Source of the DNA: Chromatiaceae bacterium
GTDB taxonomy: Bacteria; Pseudomonadota; Gammaproteobacteria; Chromatiales; Chromatiaceae
NCBI GenBank assembly: GCA_024235255.1
Contig: JACKMT010000001.1
Span: 1,054,001 to 1,118,000 of the forward strand
Reading direction: 5' to 3'
Length of the DNA stretch: 64,000 bases
The notes beneath the pieces were generated by a model. It had not been told where the DNA came from. It saw only the letters and a list, made by a program, of their open reading frames with translations, and did no database searches. Made by a program: the position numbers and the translations under genes. Below are positions 8,968 to 18,067 of this stretch, piece by piece (the first letter of the stretch is position 1; each line of letters starts with the position of its first letter).

Positions 8968-11900
8968 TTAAGGTTCGAATCCGTCGCTATCGCTGACTCT
9001 CAACCTAATTCCTCTGCGACCCTCCTTCTTGGTACCGCTGCTAGTACTTGACTTGTCCGGCTTCACTCTTACCAATGGTGCTTTTTGTATTGACCTGGCA
9101 CCTGCCGCAGAAGGACGTTTTGCTGTGATGACGCCTGGTTTGTTGTTTTCAACCTTTGCTGAACTCTGAACCGATGGACTGCCGGGTACTGGTACTGCTC
9201 CACCATCCAAACTTGGGGATCTCGTCTTCGGCTTTAACTGCTCTTTTGCTAATCGCCGCACTCCGATCTTTCCGGCACTGCCTATGTCACGCTTAACCGT
9301 TGGTTTTACGGTAGCCTTTTCAACAACATGTGCCGTTTTTCCCTGCCTAGTCTCCGCCCTTTTCCGGATAATCTTGTTAATCGAGGGCTTTTCGACTGTT
9401 ATACCTGCTCTCACTTCTTCCTCAGCAGGCACGGGCTTTTCAACTTCAGGAGTGAGCTCTTTAATCTCTTCGGCATCCACTAAAACGCCCGCGGTTGCTA
9501 TCTCCTCTGCTGGTTTTGTGTCAATCGGTGCTGCCGGTGGGTTTCCAGAACTTTGGCCACCGCCTGAATCCGGCTTCGTTGTAGACGGTGATGGCGATGG
9601 CGCCTTAGGTGCAGGCTTGCGCTTGAACAGCTGTCCCAGTAGCAGAAATATGCCTCGAACAGCATAAAACAGCATCAACAGAGCAGAAATGAAACTACTC
9701 CAGATCCTTATCAGAATCGGTGTTTTCTGCATCTTCGGTGCGCTATGCTGCGCTTTTTCAAGCGCCGGAGGTGTACCGATAGGTGCGCTGACAGCAGCGA
9801 CTTCCATCAGAGCTTTGCTCGACTTGATACATCCCAACGGGATCACAATGAGCGTCAAAATCGTTGACACCATCACACCAGAAGCCAGTGAAATGGCCAT
9901 TCCCTGAAAAATCGGATCGGTAAATATCACACTTGAACCACAGACCAGCGCCAGCGCCGTAATCATGATCGGCCGGGTACGCGTCTTACACGCACGGATG
10001 ACAGCCTCCGTCACGGAAACTCCACGCTGCACCTCATGTACGGAAAAGTCAACCAGCAGAATCGAATTGCGCACAATAATGCCGGCAAGCGCAATCCAAC
10101 CAATCATGGAGGTCGCGGTAAACTCGGCGCCCATGACCGCATGCATGGGGATAATACCAAGCAGTGTCAACGGGATCGGCGCCATAATCAGCGCCGGTAT
10201 TTTAAAATTGCCGAATTCCCATACCACCAGCATATAAATGAGAACGAGCGCCACCATGAAAGCGGCCCCCATATCACGAAATGTTTCAAAGGTGACTGTC
10301 CACTCGCCGGTCCATTCAATACTGGAAACCCGGTCATCTGCGGGCGGCCCGAACCAGAATGCATCCAGTTTGACACCATCCGGCGCCGTATAACTCTCCG
10401 CCAGAATATCCTGCACCTGAAACATGCCGTAAACCGGCGCGGCCAGATCGCCACCTACATCCGCCACCACATACTCGATGGCACGCAAGTCCTTATGGTA
10501 GATGATGCCCTCTTCAGGCACCTGTTCAAAGCGACCCAATTCGCGCAGCGGAATACTGCCTCCACTCTGGGAAAGTATTGGCAAATCACCCAACCTGGTT
10601 ACCTGCGATCGTTCAGCCAGTGGAACCTGGATAATAATATTAACCGGCTCATGCCCAGCACGCTGTTTGACATCGCCAAGCACCATACCGCCAAGCGCCA
10701 TCGACAGGTTGCGATTGATCGAATCGACCGAGATTCCCCGTCGCACCGCTTTCTCGGTGTCAACGTTGAATCGCCAATATTGATATGGTTCGCGCATGTA
10801 GTTGTCGATATCGCGCAGGCTCTCAGTCTGTGCGAATACAGCCGTGAGATCGTCCGCCACCTGACGACGAATCCTATCGTTCGGTCCGTGCACCTCCGCC
10901 ACCACCGACTGTAAAACCGGCGGACCTGGAGGCATCTCAACAATCGAGAATCGGGCGTCGCTGCCTTTTAACAACTCGCGAATATCCTTCCGCGCCTGCA
11001 CCGCCAGTTGATGACTGGACCTATCTCTCTTCGACTTATGCAGGAGTTGCACTTGCACCTCTCCCTGCCACGGTTCCTGGCGCAGATAGTAGTGGCGCAC
11101 CATACCGTTAAAATCGAACGGCCTGGCGGTGCCCGCATAGACCTGAACCGCAGTTACTTCCGGCATTTTGCGAACCGTCTCGGCAATGCTGTGCGCGACG
11201 TTGGCAGTCACTGGCAGCGCTGTCCCTTCGGGCATGTCCAGTACTACGGAAAATTCCGGTTTGTTGTCTAGCGGCAGCATCTTCACTGCAACCCACTTGG
11301 TGTAAAACATGGAACAGGCGAAGAAAAAGCTGCCCCAGAGTACAACCCTAAAAAGGTATCGCTTGCGCGGATGCTCGATTAATGGTGTCAATAATCGTCG
11401 ATAAAAACCCTCGAGCCGCTCTGCCTCGTTATGTTCACGCCGCCCGGCCACCTGCAGATAAGACATGCTCGGTCGCAGCCACCTGGATATCGTGAGCCAG
11501 GGGGTAAATACGAATGCCGCAAACAGGGAGATCAGCATCGCAGCCGATCCCAATGCAGGTATGGGCTCCATATAAGGCCCCATCATACCGCTGACAAAAC
11601 CCATAGGCAGCAGTGCGGCAATAACCGTGAAAGTTGCCAGAATCGTAGGATTACCGACCTCTGCAACTGCTTCTATGGCAGTCTCCACATCGGTCTTACC
11701 CTCCTCCAGCCAACGCCTGTAGATGTTTTCCACCACCACTATGGCGTCATCAACCAGTATGCCGATGGAAAAAATGAGCGCGAACAGACTGACCCGGTCA
11801 ATGGTATAACCGGTGATGAAAGCGAAAAAGATGGTCATTAGCAGTACGACCGGTATGACCAGCACAACAACTATCGCGGGCCGCAGCGCACGGAAAGCGA

Positions 11901-13080
11901 TCAGTACCAGCAGAAAAACGAAGCCGGTGGCTACGAACAGCTTGAAGATCAGCTCGTTGACCTTGTCATTTGCCGTCTCCCCGTAATCCCGCGTTATGCT
12001 GACCTCAACGTTGGACGGAATCCGCGTTCCCTTTAGATCATGTACGCGATTGATGATGTTGTTGGCTACGGTGACACCATTCACGCCCTCTTTTTTGGCC
12101 ACCGCAATAGTCACCGCGGGAGAGCTGCTGACCGGGCGTTCGTGATCCCCGGCGGGTCCGGAGTAATAGGTGACCATCTGGGTGGCGTCGCCCGGACCCT
12201 GGGTAACCCGTGCCACATCATGAACGTAAACAGGTACGTTGTTGTGCGTACCAACAATCAGACTGCTGACATCGTCGATGGTCTTGAGAAAAGAGCCGGT
12301 GGTCACGGTAAAACGGGTGTTGCCGGACTCGACACCGCCTGCCTGCTTCTCACTGTTTGCGGTTCGTACGGCTTCCGCCACCTGATCCAGGCTAATACCG
12401 TAGCCACCCAGCCGCTCCGGGAACACCTCTATCGTAACTTGTTCGGAACGCCCCCCCACGACGAAGCCGTTGCCGGTATCCGGAATCTCTTTGATGCTTT
12501 GTAGTACATCCTGAGCCAGCATCCGCAACTGACCGTCGTCGACATCGTTAATGCCGTCCTTGTCCAGATCTTTAGACCAGAGCGTAATATTAACGACTGG
12601 GACATCGTCGATGCTCTTCGACTTCACCAGCGGCGGGGAAACTCCGGGTGGCATCAGATCCATATTGGTAGCGATCTTATCGTTGACTTTGACCAGCGAG
12701 GGGCCCATCGCTTCGCCGACATCAAACTCAATGGTCACCATACCGGAGCCGCGTTGGATAGCCGAGTAGACGTGCTTTACGCCGGGGATCTCGCTCATGA
12801 TCCGCTCCAGCGGCTCAATCGCAAGATTGGCCACCTGGCCTGCGGACGCGCCAGGGTATTGGACGAAGATATCCACCATTGGCACGGATATCTGAGGGTC
12901 TTCCTGTCTGGGCGTTAATACCAGCCCAAGGAGCCCCATCAGCATCATAGCGATAAACAGCAACGGCGAGAGCGGAGAGTTGATAAAGAAACGTGCGGAG
13001 CGGCCGGCTAAACCCAGCTCCTCATCCGTCAACGAAACGGCTGTTTCCTGTTTACTGTTTTTCGGATCTTCCTGGTTCAT
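8968..13080 (-). CDS. RND-superfamily efflux permease with long C-terminal extension
   Basis: 1370 residues; typical RND permeases have ~1030-1060. The core (about 25-1095) has the expected 12 membrane segments and two large periplasmic loops. The proton-relay pair is intact (GILVDDAIVVVENI, Asp444-Asp445), while the TM10 position that is Lys in AcrB appears to be Arg1004 (VRNSILLVDF). Two oddities stand out. An EF-hand/dockerin-like loop, DLDKDGINDVDD (171-182), sits in the first porter loop. After the core comes an extra hydrophobic segment (~1122-1152) and then a ~220-residue tail rich in Pro, Lys, Ser and Glu. The adaptor gene lies 100 bp upstream in the same direction. No outer-membrane channel is present nearby. 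Substrate unknown. The ATG at 13080 lacks a clear ribosome-binding site. Confidence 0.9.
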   Translation of the reverse strand: MNQEDPKNSKQETAVSLTDEELGLAGRSARFFINSPLSPLLFIAMMLMGLLGLVLTPRQEDPQISVPMVDIFVQYPGASAGQVANLAIEPLERIMSEIPGVKHVYSAIQRGSGMVTIEFDVGEAMGPSLVKVNDKIATNMDLMPPGVSPPLVKSKSIDDVPVVNITLWSKDLDKDGINDVDDGQLRMLAQDVLQSIKEIPDTGNGFVVGGRSEQVTIEVFPERLGGYGISLDQVAEAVRTANSEKQAGGVESGNTRFTVTTGSFLKTIDDVSSLIVGTHNNVPVYVHDVARVTQGPGDATQMVTYYSGPAGDHERPVSSSPAVTIAVAKKEGVNGVTVANNIINRVHDLKGTRIPSNVEVSITRDYGETANDKVNELIFKLFVATGFVFLLVLIAFRALRPAIVVVLVIPVVLLMTIFFAFITGYTIDRVSLFALIFSIGILVDDAIVVVENIYRRWLEEGKTDVETAIEAVAEVGNPTILATFTVIAALLPMGFVSGMMGPYMEPIPALGSAAMLISLFAAFVFTPWLTISRWLRPSMSYLQVAGRREHNEAERLEGFYRRLLTPLIEHPRKRYLFRVVLWGSFFFACSMFYTKWVAVKMLPLDNKPEFSVVLDMPEGTALPVTANVAHSIAETVRKMPEVTAVQVYAGTARPFDFNGMVRHYYLRQEPWQGEVQVQLLHKSKRDRSSHQLAVQARKDIRELLKGSDARFSIVEMPPGPPVLQSVVAEVHGPNDRIRRQVADDLTAVFAQTESLRDIDNYMREPYQYWRFNVDTEKAVRRGISVDSINRNLSMALGGMVLGDVKQRAGHEPVNIIIQVPLAERSQVTRLGDLPILSQSGGSIPLRELGRFEQVPEEGIIYHKDLRAIEYVVADVGGDLAAPVYGMFQVQDILAESYTAPDGVKLDAFWFGPPADDRVSSIEWTGEWTVTFETFRDMGAAFMVALVLIYMLVVWEFGNFKIPALIMAPIPLTLLGIIPMHAVMGAEFTATSMIGWIALAGIIVRNSILLVDFSVHEVQRGVSVTEAVIRACKTRTRPIMITALALVCGSSVIFTDPIFQGMAISLASGVMVSTILTLIVIPLGCIKSSKALMEVAAVSAPIGTPPALEKAQHSAPKMQKTPILIRIWSSFISALLMLFYAVRGIFLLLGQLFKRKPAPKAPSPSPSTTKPDSGGGQSSGNPPAAPIDTKPAEEIATAGVLVDAEEIKELTPEVEKPVPAEEEVRAGITVEKPSINKIIRKRAETRQGKTAHVVEKATVKPTVKRDIGSAGKIGVRRLAKEQLKPKTRSPSLDGGAVPVPGSPSVQSSAKVENNKPGVITAKRPSAAGARSIQKAPLVRVKPDKSSTSSGTKKEGRRGIRLRVSDSDGFEP

Positions 13081-13180
13081 TTTAATACAATTACACTTTT
13101 TTAATTATGTAACGGGCACCGATGCTTCAAGTTGCAACGGCTGCTGTGACCCTAGGTCGAAGCAAAACAAACAGTTAATT

Positions 13181-14332
13181 TTAATTTCTGGCCGGCGCCG
13201 CCCAACCCGACGAGATGCCGCTCCCTGGATTGCGCAATACCCTCTCGCCTTCACTCAGGCCCGAAAGTACGCTGGTATAGCCACCATCCAGGTTCTCACC
13301 TACACGGATAAGTCGTAATTCAGCTTTGCCGTCGCTGCCAGCAACATAAACACCCGGCAGACTCCCGTTATAGCGGATCGCGCTGGTAGGGATCACAGGG
13401 TAGCTACGTGCCGGTGCGGTAAAATCGGGCACCAGTACTTTGGCGTACATACCGGGCGCGGAAACGCCCTGAGGAAGATCGAACTTCACTTTTACCGTGT
13501 GCCGCTGCGCATCTGCCATTGGAAAGATCTGGGCCACCCTAACGGGAACCACCTGATCACCAACGTCCAATTGTGCCTGCAGCATCATGCCCTCGTTCAA
13601 GCCGGGTCTCAATCTGGCCGGCACATCGACCATGACCTGCAGATATTCGACATCTGCGAATACGAGCAGCGGCTGTCCCGGCTGCATCGTATCGCCCTCT
13701 TCGATGAACTTCCGCATTATCACTCCATCGAATGGGGCAAGGCTCTTGGCATCCCTGAGCTTTGCGTCAATCGCCTCAATCGCGGAGTGAGCCGCCATAA
13801 TCGCATTTCTCGCCTGGTTGATCTGGATACCCGAAGAGTACAGATCTGCTCTCCGTTCAACACCACGCTGCCGGTTGCCGGAAAAACTCTCCATCGGTTG
13901 GGTGAACATCTGGTCAAACAAGTTGGGAATTCCCATACCACCCGGAGCCGACTCTGACTGGGGCGACCAAAGTTCGCGATCGTATTTGATGCCGGCGGAA
14001 CGAAACTGAGACTCGGCAGTCGCAAGCTGCGCTAGGGCTGAATTCCGTTTCGCGATGAGTTCCGAGTCATCGAGCGCGACCAGCAGGGTCCCTTTCTCAA
14101 AGGAATCGCCTTCAATGCCAGCCAGAAATTTGACCCGTCCCGGCACTTGAGCCGCCAGAGTGACTTCTTTGTATGGGATGACTGTTCCGCCCAAAGAGAC
14201 TGTTGGGGCACCACGCGCCTGCTGTACAGTGAAAAAATCCCCACCGCCGGATTGAGACCAAACTTGCACCGGCAAAGCTGCAACAACGGATAAACCCGCT
14301 ACCATTGCGAGCGCTTGAACTTTATGACCCAT
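13181..14332 (-). CDS. RND periplasmic adaptor (membrane fusion protein)
   Basis: 383 residues from the ATG at 14332 (MGHKVQALAMVAGLSVV), chosen because it gives a signal peptide ending near VWSQS; the longer frame adds an implausible leader. The protein shows the order expected for HlyD/AcrA-type adaptors: a first lipoyl half (GTVIPYKEVTLAAQVPGRV), a coiled-coil hairpin (~75-185, Ala/Gln/Arg-rich), a second lipoyl half (DAKSLAPFDGVIMRKFIEEGD), a beta-barrel and a membrane-proximal domain. It links the RND permease encoded just downstream to an outer-membrane channel not seen here. The coiled coil contains an atypical Gly/Met/Pro-rich patch (GGMGIPNLFDQMF). Confidence 0.92.
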   Translation of the reverse strand: MGHKVQALAMVAGLSVVAALPVQVWSQSGGGDFFTVQQARGAPTVSLGGTVIPYKEVTLAAQVPGRVKFLAGIEGDSFEKGTLLVALDDSELIAKRNSALAQLATAESQFRSAGIKYDRELWSPQSESAPGGMGIPNLFDQMFTQPMESFSGNRQRGVERRADLYSSGIQINQARNAIMAAHSAIEAIDAKLRDAKSLAPFDGVIMRKFIEEGDTMQPGQPLLVFADVEYLQVMVDVPARLRPGLNEGMMLQAQLDVGDQVVPVRVAQIFPMADAQRHTVKVKFDLPQGVSAPGMYAKVLVPDFTAPARSYPVIPTSAIRYNGSLPGVYVAGSDGKAELRLIRVGENLDGGYTSVLSGLSEGERVLRNPGSGISSGWAAPARN

Positions 14333-14426
14333 CTCGAATTTAACCTGACTGATATTTGAACAGCTGTAATGGTAATCGAAGTTGCCGCACCTCTGATTCA
14401 AGGAGTCAGAAGAAAACGGCAAATTA

Positions 14427-14822
14427 CTACACTCTGCCCATTACAGAGAATGTTTTTATAAACGGTCCGGCCATACGGGGATCCTTCAACATGGCACCAT
14501 AGTCGCCGACTTTAAATTTCATTTTTCCTGATGTGAATGCCACACCGAGGCCCATCATGCCCGGCGGCTTGCTGATCCATTTATTCCATTGTGACTCAGC
14601 GCAGCGAATATCCCAGTTCAACGTCTCACCATTGTATGCGCCTGCTTTGACTGCTTTACCGTTCTCGACGCTGATGACTCCCCTCGGCTGATCCTCTCCC
14701 TCAAAACCGTAACCAATGACGCTACCGAAACCAATCTGCTCCAATGATCCTGTCAGCTCCGGATCCGAGTTCCACTGCTCCATGAAGCCTTTCATCCACG
14801 CATCGGAAAAAAGATCAGCCAT
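14427..14822 (-). CDS. SCP2 sterol-binding-domain protein
   Basis: 131 residues from the ATG at 14822, which has GGAGG 6 nt upstream; the reading frame continues further upstream but without support. The whole protein corresponds to one SCP2-like lipid-binding domain: an N-terminal helix (DAWMKGFMEQWNSDPEL), a beta sheet with ENGKAVKAG, and the C-terminal VAFTSGKMKFKVGDYGAML segment in which SCP2 domains close the hydrophobic pocket. It probably binds an acyl chain or other hydrophobic ligand in the cytoplasm. It precedes the RND adaptor in the same direction by 94 bp, so a link to lipid or hydrophobe export is conceivable (inference). Confidence 0.8.
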   Translation of the reverse strand: MADLFSDAWMKGFMEQWNSDPELTGSLEQIGFGSVIGYGFEGEDQPRGVISVENGKAVKAGAYNGETLNWDIRCAESQWNKWISKPPGMMGLGVAFTSGKMKFKVGDYGAMLKDPRMAGPFIKTFSVMGRV

Positions 14823-15265
14823 ATTTAACCTCCAAAATTCCAATTTATTGTCACTGTATATGGATCGTAAACTGCTCATCCGAACGGGTCGATTGCCCCG
14901 GATTACAACCCGGCCAGTATCCCTTAACCCCCTTTTTATTGCAACAAAAGCCAGACGCCGAAAGGGATAAAAAAATAGATAATTAGAATATATAAATATT
15001 ATGGTATATTTAGTCACCCTCTGTCCAGAAATTTCATCTATATCCGTATAAAATACGGGTTATTTGTACGTATTTCCTGGCATCCACACCCACACTGTTC
15101 CCAAGCATGGAAGAAGGGTTATTATTACAACAATTGCTCGATAAAGTTACTTAAGCTCGACCCCTAACCATACCCTGGTCGATTCACTTAGAGCATCCAT
15201 CCAAATGCTGAGTCAAAGAATAAACGGCATATTTACAGTGTATCTAACAAGAACTCGGAGCAAAC
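14823..15265. other. 443-bp intergenic region between divergent genes
   Basis: The region separates the leftward SCP2 gene from the rightward dynamin-like gene. Around 14960-15060 it is markedly AT-rich (runs such as TATAAATATTATGGTATATTTA), as expected for divergent promoters. I see no ORF with a ribosome-binding site, no strong hairpin and no RNA gene. Confidence 0.5.
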
Positions 15266-16753
15266 ATGAGCAGCGCAGGAAAACTGATTGAAGGCCGACT
15301 CAAACACCTCGAAAGCCATCTTGAACGGGAGAACCCGGTTCTTTTAAAAACTGTTCAGAGCTTCAGAAAGCTGGATCGTGTAGCACGTAGCATGGGGCTG
15401 CTGGACCCGGAGGACTCGTATGCCACCCAGATTCCCTGGTGGCCTCTCATCTCGGTGCTTGGAACATTTTCGGCCGGTAAGTCAACCTTTATCAACCACT
15501 ATCTGGGCTTCAAGCTGCAGCGTACTGGAAATCAGGCAGTGGACGACCGGTTCAGTGTCATCTGCTACAGCCGGGAGAACAATGCCCACTCTTTGCCGGG
15601 CGTGGCGCTGGACTCAGATCCCAGGTTCCCTTTTTATCAGATGAGTGACGAAATCGAACACGTTGCCAAAGGTGAGGGTCGCCGCATTGATGCCTATCTG
15701 CAGTTGAAAACCTGTCCCAGTGAACAGTTGCGGGGAAAAATTCTGATCGACTCTCCCGGATTTGACGCGGACGCTCAGCGCACCTCCACCCTGCGTATAA
15801 CCGACCATATTATCGGTCTCTCTGATCTGGTGCTGGTTCTTTTCGATGCCAGACACCCGGAACCCGGCGCGATGAAAGATACGCTTGACCATCTGGTGAG
15901 CAATACCATCAACCGACCGGATTCAGGGAAATTTCTCTATATCCTGAATCAGATCGATGCCACAGCCCGCGAGGACAATCCGGAAGAGGTGGTGGCAGCC
16001 TGGCAACGCGCTATGGGAGACCGTGGCCTTACTGCTGGTCGTTTCTTCACCATCTACAGTCCGGATCAAGCTTTGCCAATAAACGATGAAGCGCTCAAGG
16101 AGCGATTCGAAAGAAAACGCGATGCCGATTTGGAAGAGATACACAGCCGCATGAAAGAGGTTGAGGTGGAGCGCGCTTACCGCATCGTTGGCGCACTGGA
16201 AAAAACCGCTCGTGACATAGAGGAGAAAGCGGTTCCGGAACTGTCTACTTCGCTGCAACTGTGGAAGAAGCGGGTTATCTGGGGAGACGGGATCGTCTTC
16301 GGGCTGGTTTTCCTGCTGCTGCTTTACTTCAGCAGCGAACTGGGATATTGGCAAGGGTTCAGTTTTGCACCACCCTGGCTTGAATCCTTCACTTCATCGG
16401 CGTGGCTGCTGTATGGGACACTTGCTGTTGTCGTGTTGGTTGCCTACGCTTTGCACCACCTGGTGCGCTCCATAACAGCCAAGGGAATTATCAGAAAACT
16501 TAGCGGCCGGGCCGGAGCATTGGGCATTAAAGGCGACCTGGCGAGGGCATTTAAACGCAACACGCGTCCCTGGCGCACGATTTTCAACAAAAAACCGGCT
16601 GGTTGGGGGCACTTTGCCCGCAAGCGGCTTTATCAGGTGACTCAAGATGCGGACGGCTACATCCAGATCCTGAACGACCGTTTCACTAATCCTTCCGGAG
16701 ATCCGGAAACAACCGAACAACAGGCAAAGGCGATTGACGTAACCAAGTCCTGA
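15266..16753 (+). CDS. Dynamin-like GTPase with two C-terminal membrane segments
   Basis: 495 residues. The G domain shows a P-loop GTFSAGKST (~69-77), the switch II element DSPGFD, and the G4 motif NQID. The P-loop with Phe-Ser-Ala before GKST is typical of bacterial dynamin-like and related membrane GTPases. After a helical stalk-like stretch come two hydrophobic segments (about 337-358 and 378-402), so the protein is membrane-anchored rather than only membrane-binding. Probable role: membrane remodelling or surveillance; the exact function is unknown. The ATG at 15266 is preceded by GGAG. It converges on the GAF-GGDEF gene with a good terminator between. Confidence 0.85.
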   Translation: MSSAGKLIEGRLKHLESHLERENPVLLKTVQSFRKLDRVARSMGLLDPEDSYATQIPWWPLISVLGTFSAGKSTFINHYLGFKLQRTGNQAVDDRFSVICYSRENNAHSLPGVALDSDPRFPFYQMSDEIEHVAKGEGRRIDAYLQLKTCPSEQLRGKILIDSPGFDADAQRTSTLRITDHIIGLSDLVLVLFDARHPEPGAMKDTLDHLVSNTINRPDSGKFLYILNQIDATAREDNPEEVVAAWQRAMGDRGLTAGRFFTIYSPDQALPINDEALKERFERKRDADLEEIHSRMKEVEVERAYRIVGALEKTARDIEEKAVPELSTSLQLWKKRVIWGDGIVFGLVFLLLLYFSSELGYWQGFSFAPPWLESFTSSAWLLYGTLAVVVLVAYALHHLVRSITAKGIIRKLSGRAGALGIKGDLARAFKRNTRPWRTIFNKKPAGWGHFARKRLYQVTQDADGYIQILNDRFTNPSGDPETTEQQAKAIDVTKS

Positions 16754-16809
16754 GGTACTTAATGCGAGCGCCTCACGACAGATAATCAGATCCAAAATCT
16801 GAATTTGAA

Positions 16810-16844
16810 GTTGCCCGGGGAATGCAACACAATCCCTGGGCAAC
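16810..16844. terminator. Bidirectional terminator hairpin
   Basis: GTTGCCCGGGGA (16810-16821), an 11-nt loop, and TCCCTGGGCAAC (16833-16844) form a 12-bp stem with one G-T pair, followed on the + strand by TTTACAATT. It lies between the convergent dynamin-like and GAF-GGDEF genes. Confidence 0.75.
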
Positions 16845-16863
16845 TTTACAATTCAGCATGGAA

Positions 16864-18048
16864 TCAGCGTTGGTTGGCGCTCTGATACATACCCGGCATG
16901 TAGAATAGCCGACAATTCCTACCTTGCGCCTTGCAGGCATACATGGCGCAATCGGCCTGTCGGTAAATCTCCTGGAGCTTTTCTGAAAGATCCCCTTGGA
17001 AATCGCTGTGCAGGGAGGTTATTCCTATGCTGGCGGTCAATGTCAAATCTACCATGCTGCCGCCAAGATCAAGCGCTGCCATCTTCTCCTGAACTCTTTT
17101 CGCCATCAGATCGGCCCCCACCGGCCCGGTATTCGGCAGTAGCAACACGAATTCCTCTCCACCAAGTCGTGCGACCATATCCCCGGCACGGGCCTGCGCC
17201 CTGAGTGCGTCCGCAATCAAGCGCAGCACTCTGTCACCGATGGCATGACCCCAGGTGTCGTTGATGTGTTTGAAGTGGTCGATATCGACCAGAAGCATGC
17301 TCATTGCGGTCTTGTCACGCAATGCCCGCGCCAGCATGGCCTCACCCTCAATGAAGAAATGCCGCCGATTGTGCAAGCCTGTCAAGTCATCAGTGGTGGA
17401 TAACCGCTGATACCGCTGGCGCAGATCCTCCGATTCGGTCAATGCATGTTCCAGCTCAACGGTACGCTGAGTAATCATCTCCTCAAGGTTATGCAGCAGC
17501 CTGTGATTGTGCAAGAAGCGTCCCATGCAATTACCGTACAGCGTAAGGAAATGTTGATGCCAGTATTCAAAAAAACCTGGGCTCAAGTGAACGACATTTA
17601 GCACGCCCAATACCGACTCACCTGATTTAACCGGAATCGAAATAAATGAACCAGCCTCAGGAAACAATCCCTTCTCCCGGAATAACTGAAACCGCTCATC
17701 GCCGATACAGTCGTTGCAATGCTGGATAGTTCCGGTGGTGAACGCAGCGCCCATGATGCCCTCTCCCACTGGAAGGCTTACGCCTTCAAGATCCTCCTGC
17801 CTGACCATCCTCGGTTGCGCCTGCAAAACACTCAGCTTCTGCGTTGCAGCCATGCACACCAGACGTTCCGCACGCAACAGAAACAACGAGCAATTCTCTA
17901 GATCCTGGTGTTTCACCAGCGCAGCGAGTGATTGCTGCAACAATACGCTTTCGGAGATACCCTCCAGATCCAGCTCGGACAATTGGTGGATTGCAGAGAG
18001 CGCATCCACCAGAGAAAGATAGCTGTCAGCCAGGCTGGTATTATTCAT
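16864..18048 (-). CDS. GAF-GGDEF diguanylate cyclase
   Basis: 394 residues: an N-terminal GAF sensor domain (~20-175) and a C-terminal GGDEF domain (~220-385) joined by a helical linker. The active site is the intact GGEEF variant (RLGGEEFVLLLPN) and the DIDHFKHINDTWGH signature is complete, so c-di-GMP synthesis is expected. The usual RxxD inhibitory site four to five residues upstream of GGEEF is not obvious. It starts 19 bp after the HDOD gene ends, in the same direction, so the pair is probably an operon. No membrane segments, hence a cytosolic sensor of an unknown small molecule. Confidence 0.92.
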   Translation of the reverse strand: MNNTSLADSYLSLVDALSAIHQLSELDLEGISESVLLQQSLAALVKHQDLENCSLFLLRAERLVCMAATQKLSVLQAQPRMVRQEDLEGVSLPVGEGIMGAAFTTGTIQHCNDCIGDERFQLFREKGLFPEAGSFISIPVKSGESVLGVLNVVHLSPGFFEYWHQHFLTLYGNCMGRFLHNHRLLHNLEEMITQRTVELEHALTESEDLRQRYQRLSTTDDLTGLHNRRHFFIEGEAMLARALRDKTAMSMLLVDIDHFKHINDTWGHAIGDRVLRLIADALRAQARAGDMVARLGGEEFVLLLPNTGPVGADLMAKRVQEKMAALDLGGSMVDLTLTASIGITSLHSDFQGDLSEKLQEIYRQADCAMYACKAQGRNCRLFYMPGMYQSANQR

Positions 18049-18067
18049 CTAAATCGCGGCCAGAGAT

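Noticed and set aside
10036..10914. 292-codon open frame on the + strand opposite the RND gene
   Set aside because: It lies entirely inside a certain gene, has no ribosome-binding site and an implausible composition rich in His, Arg and Asn.
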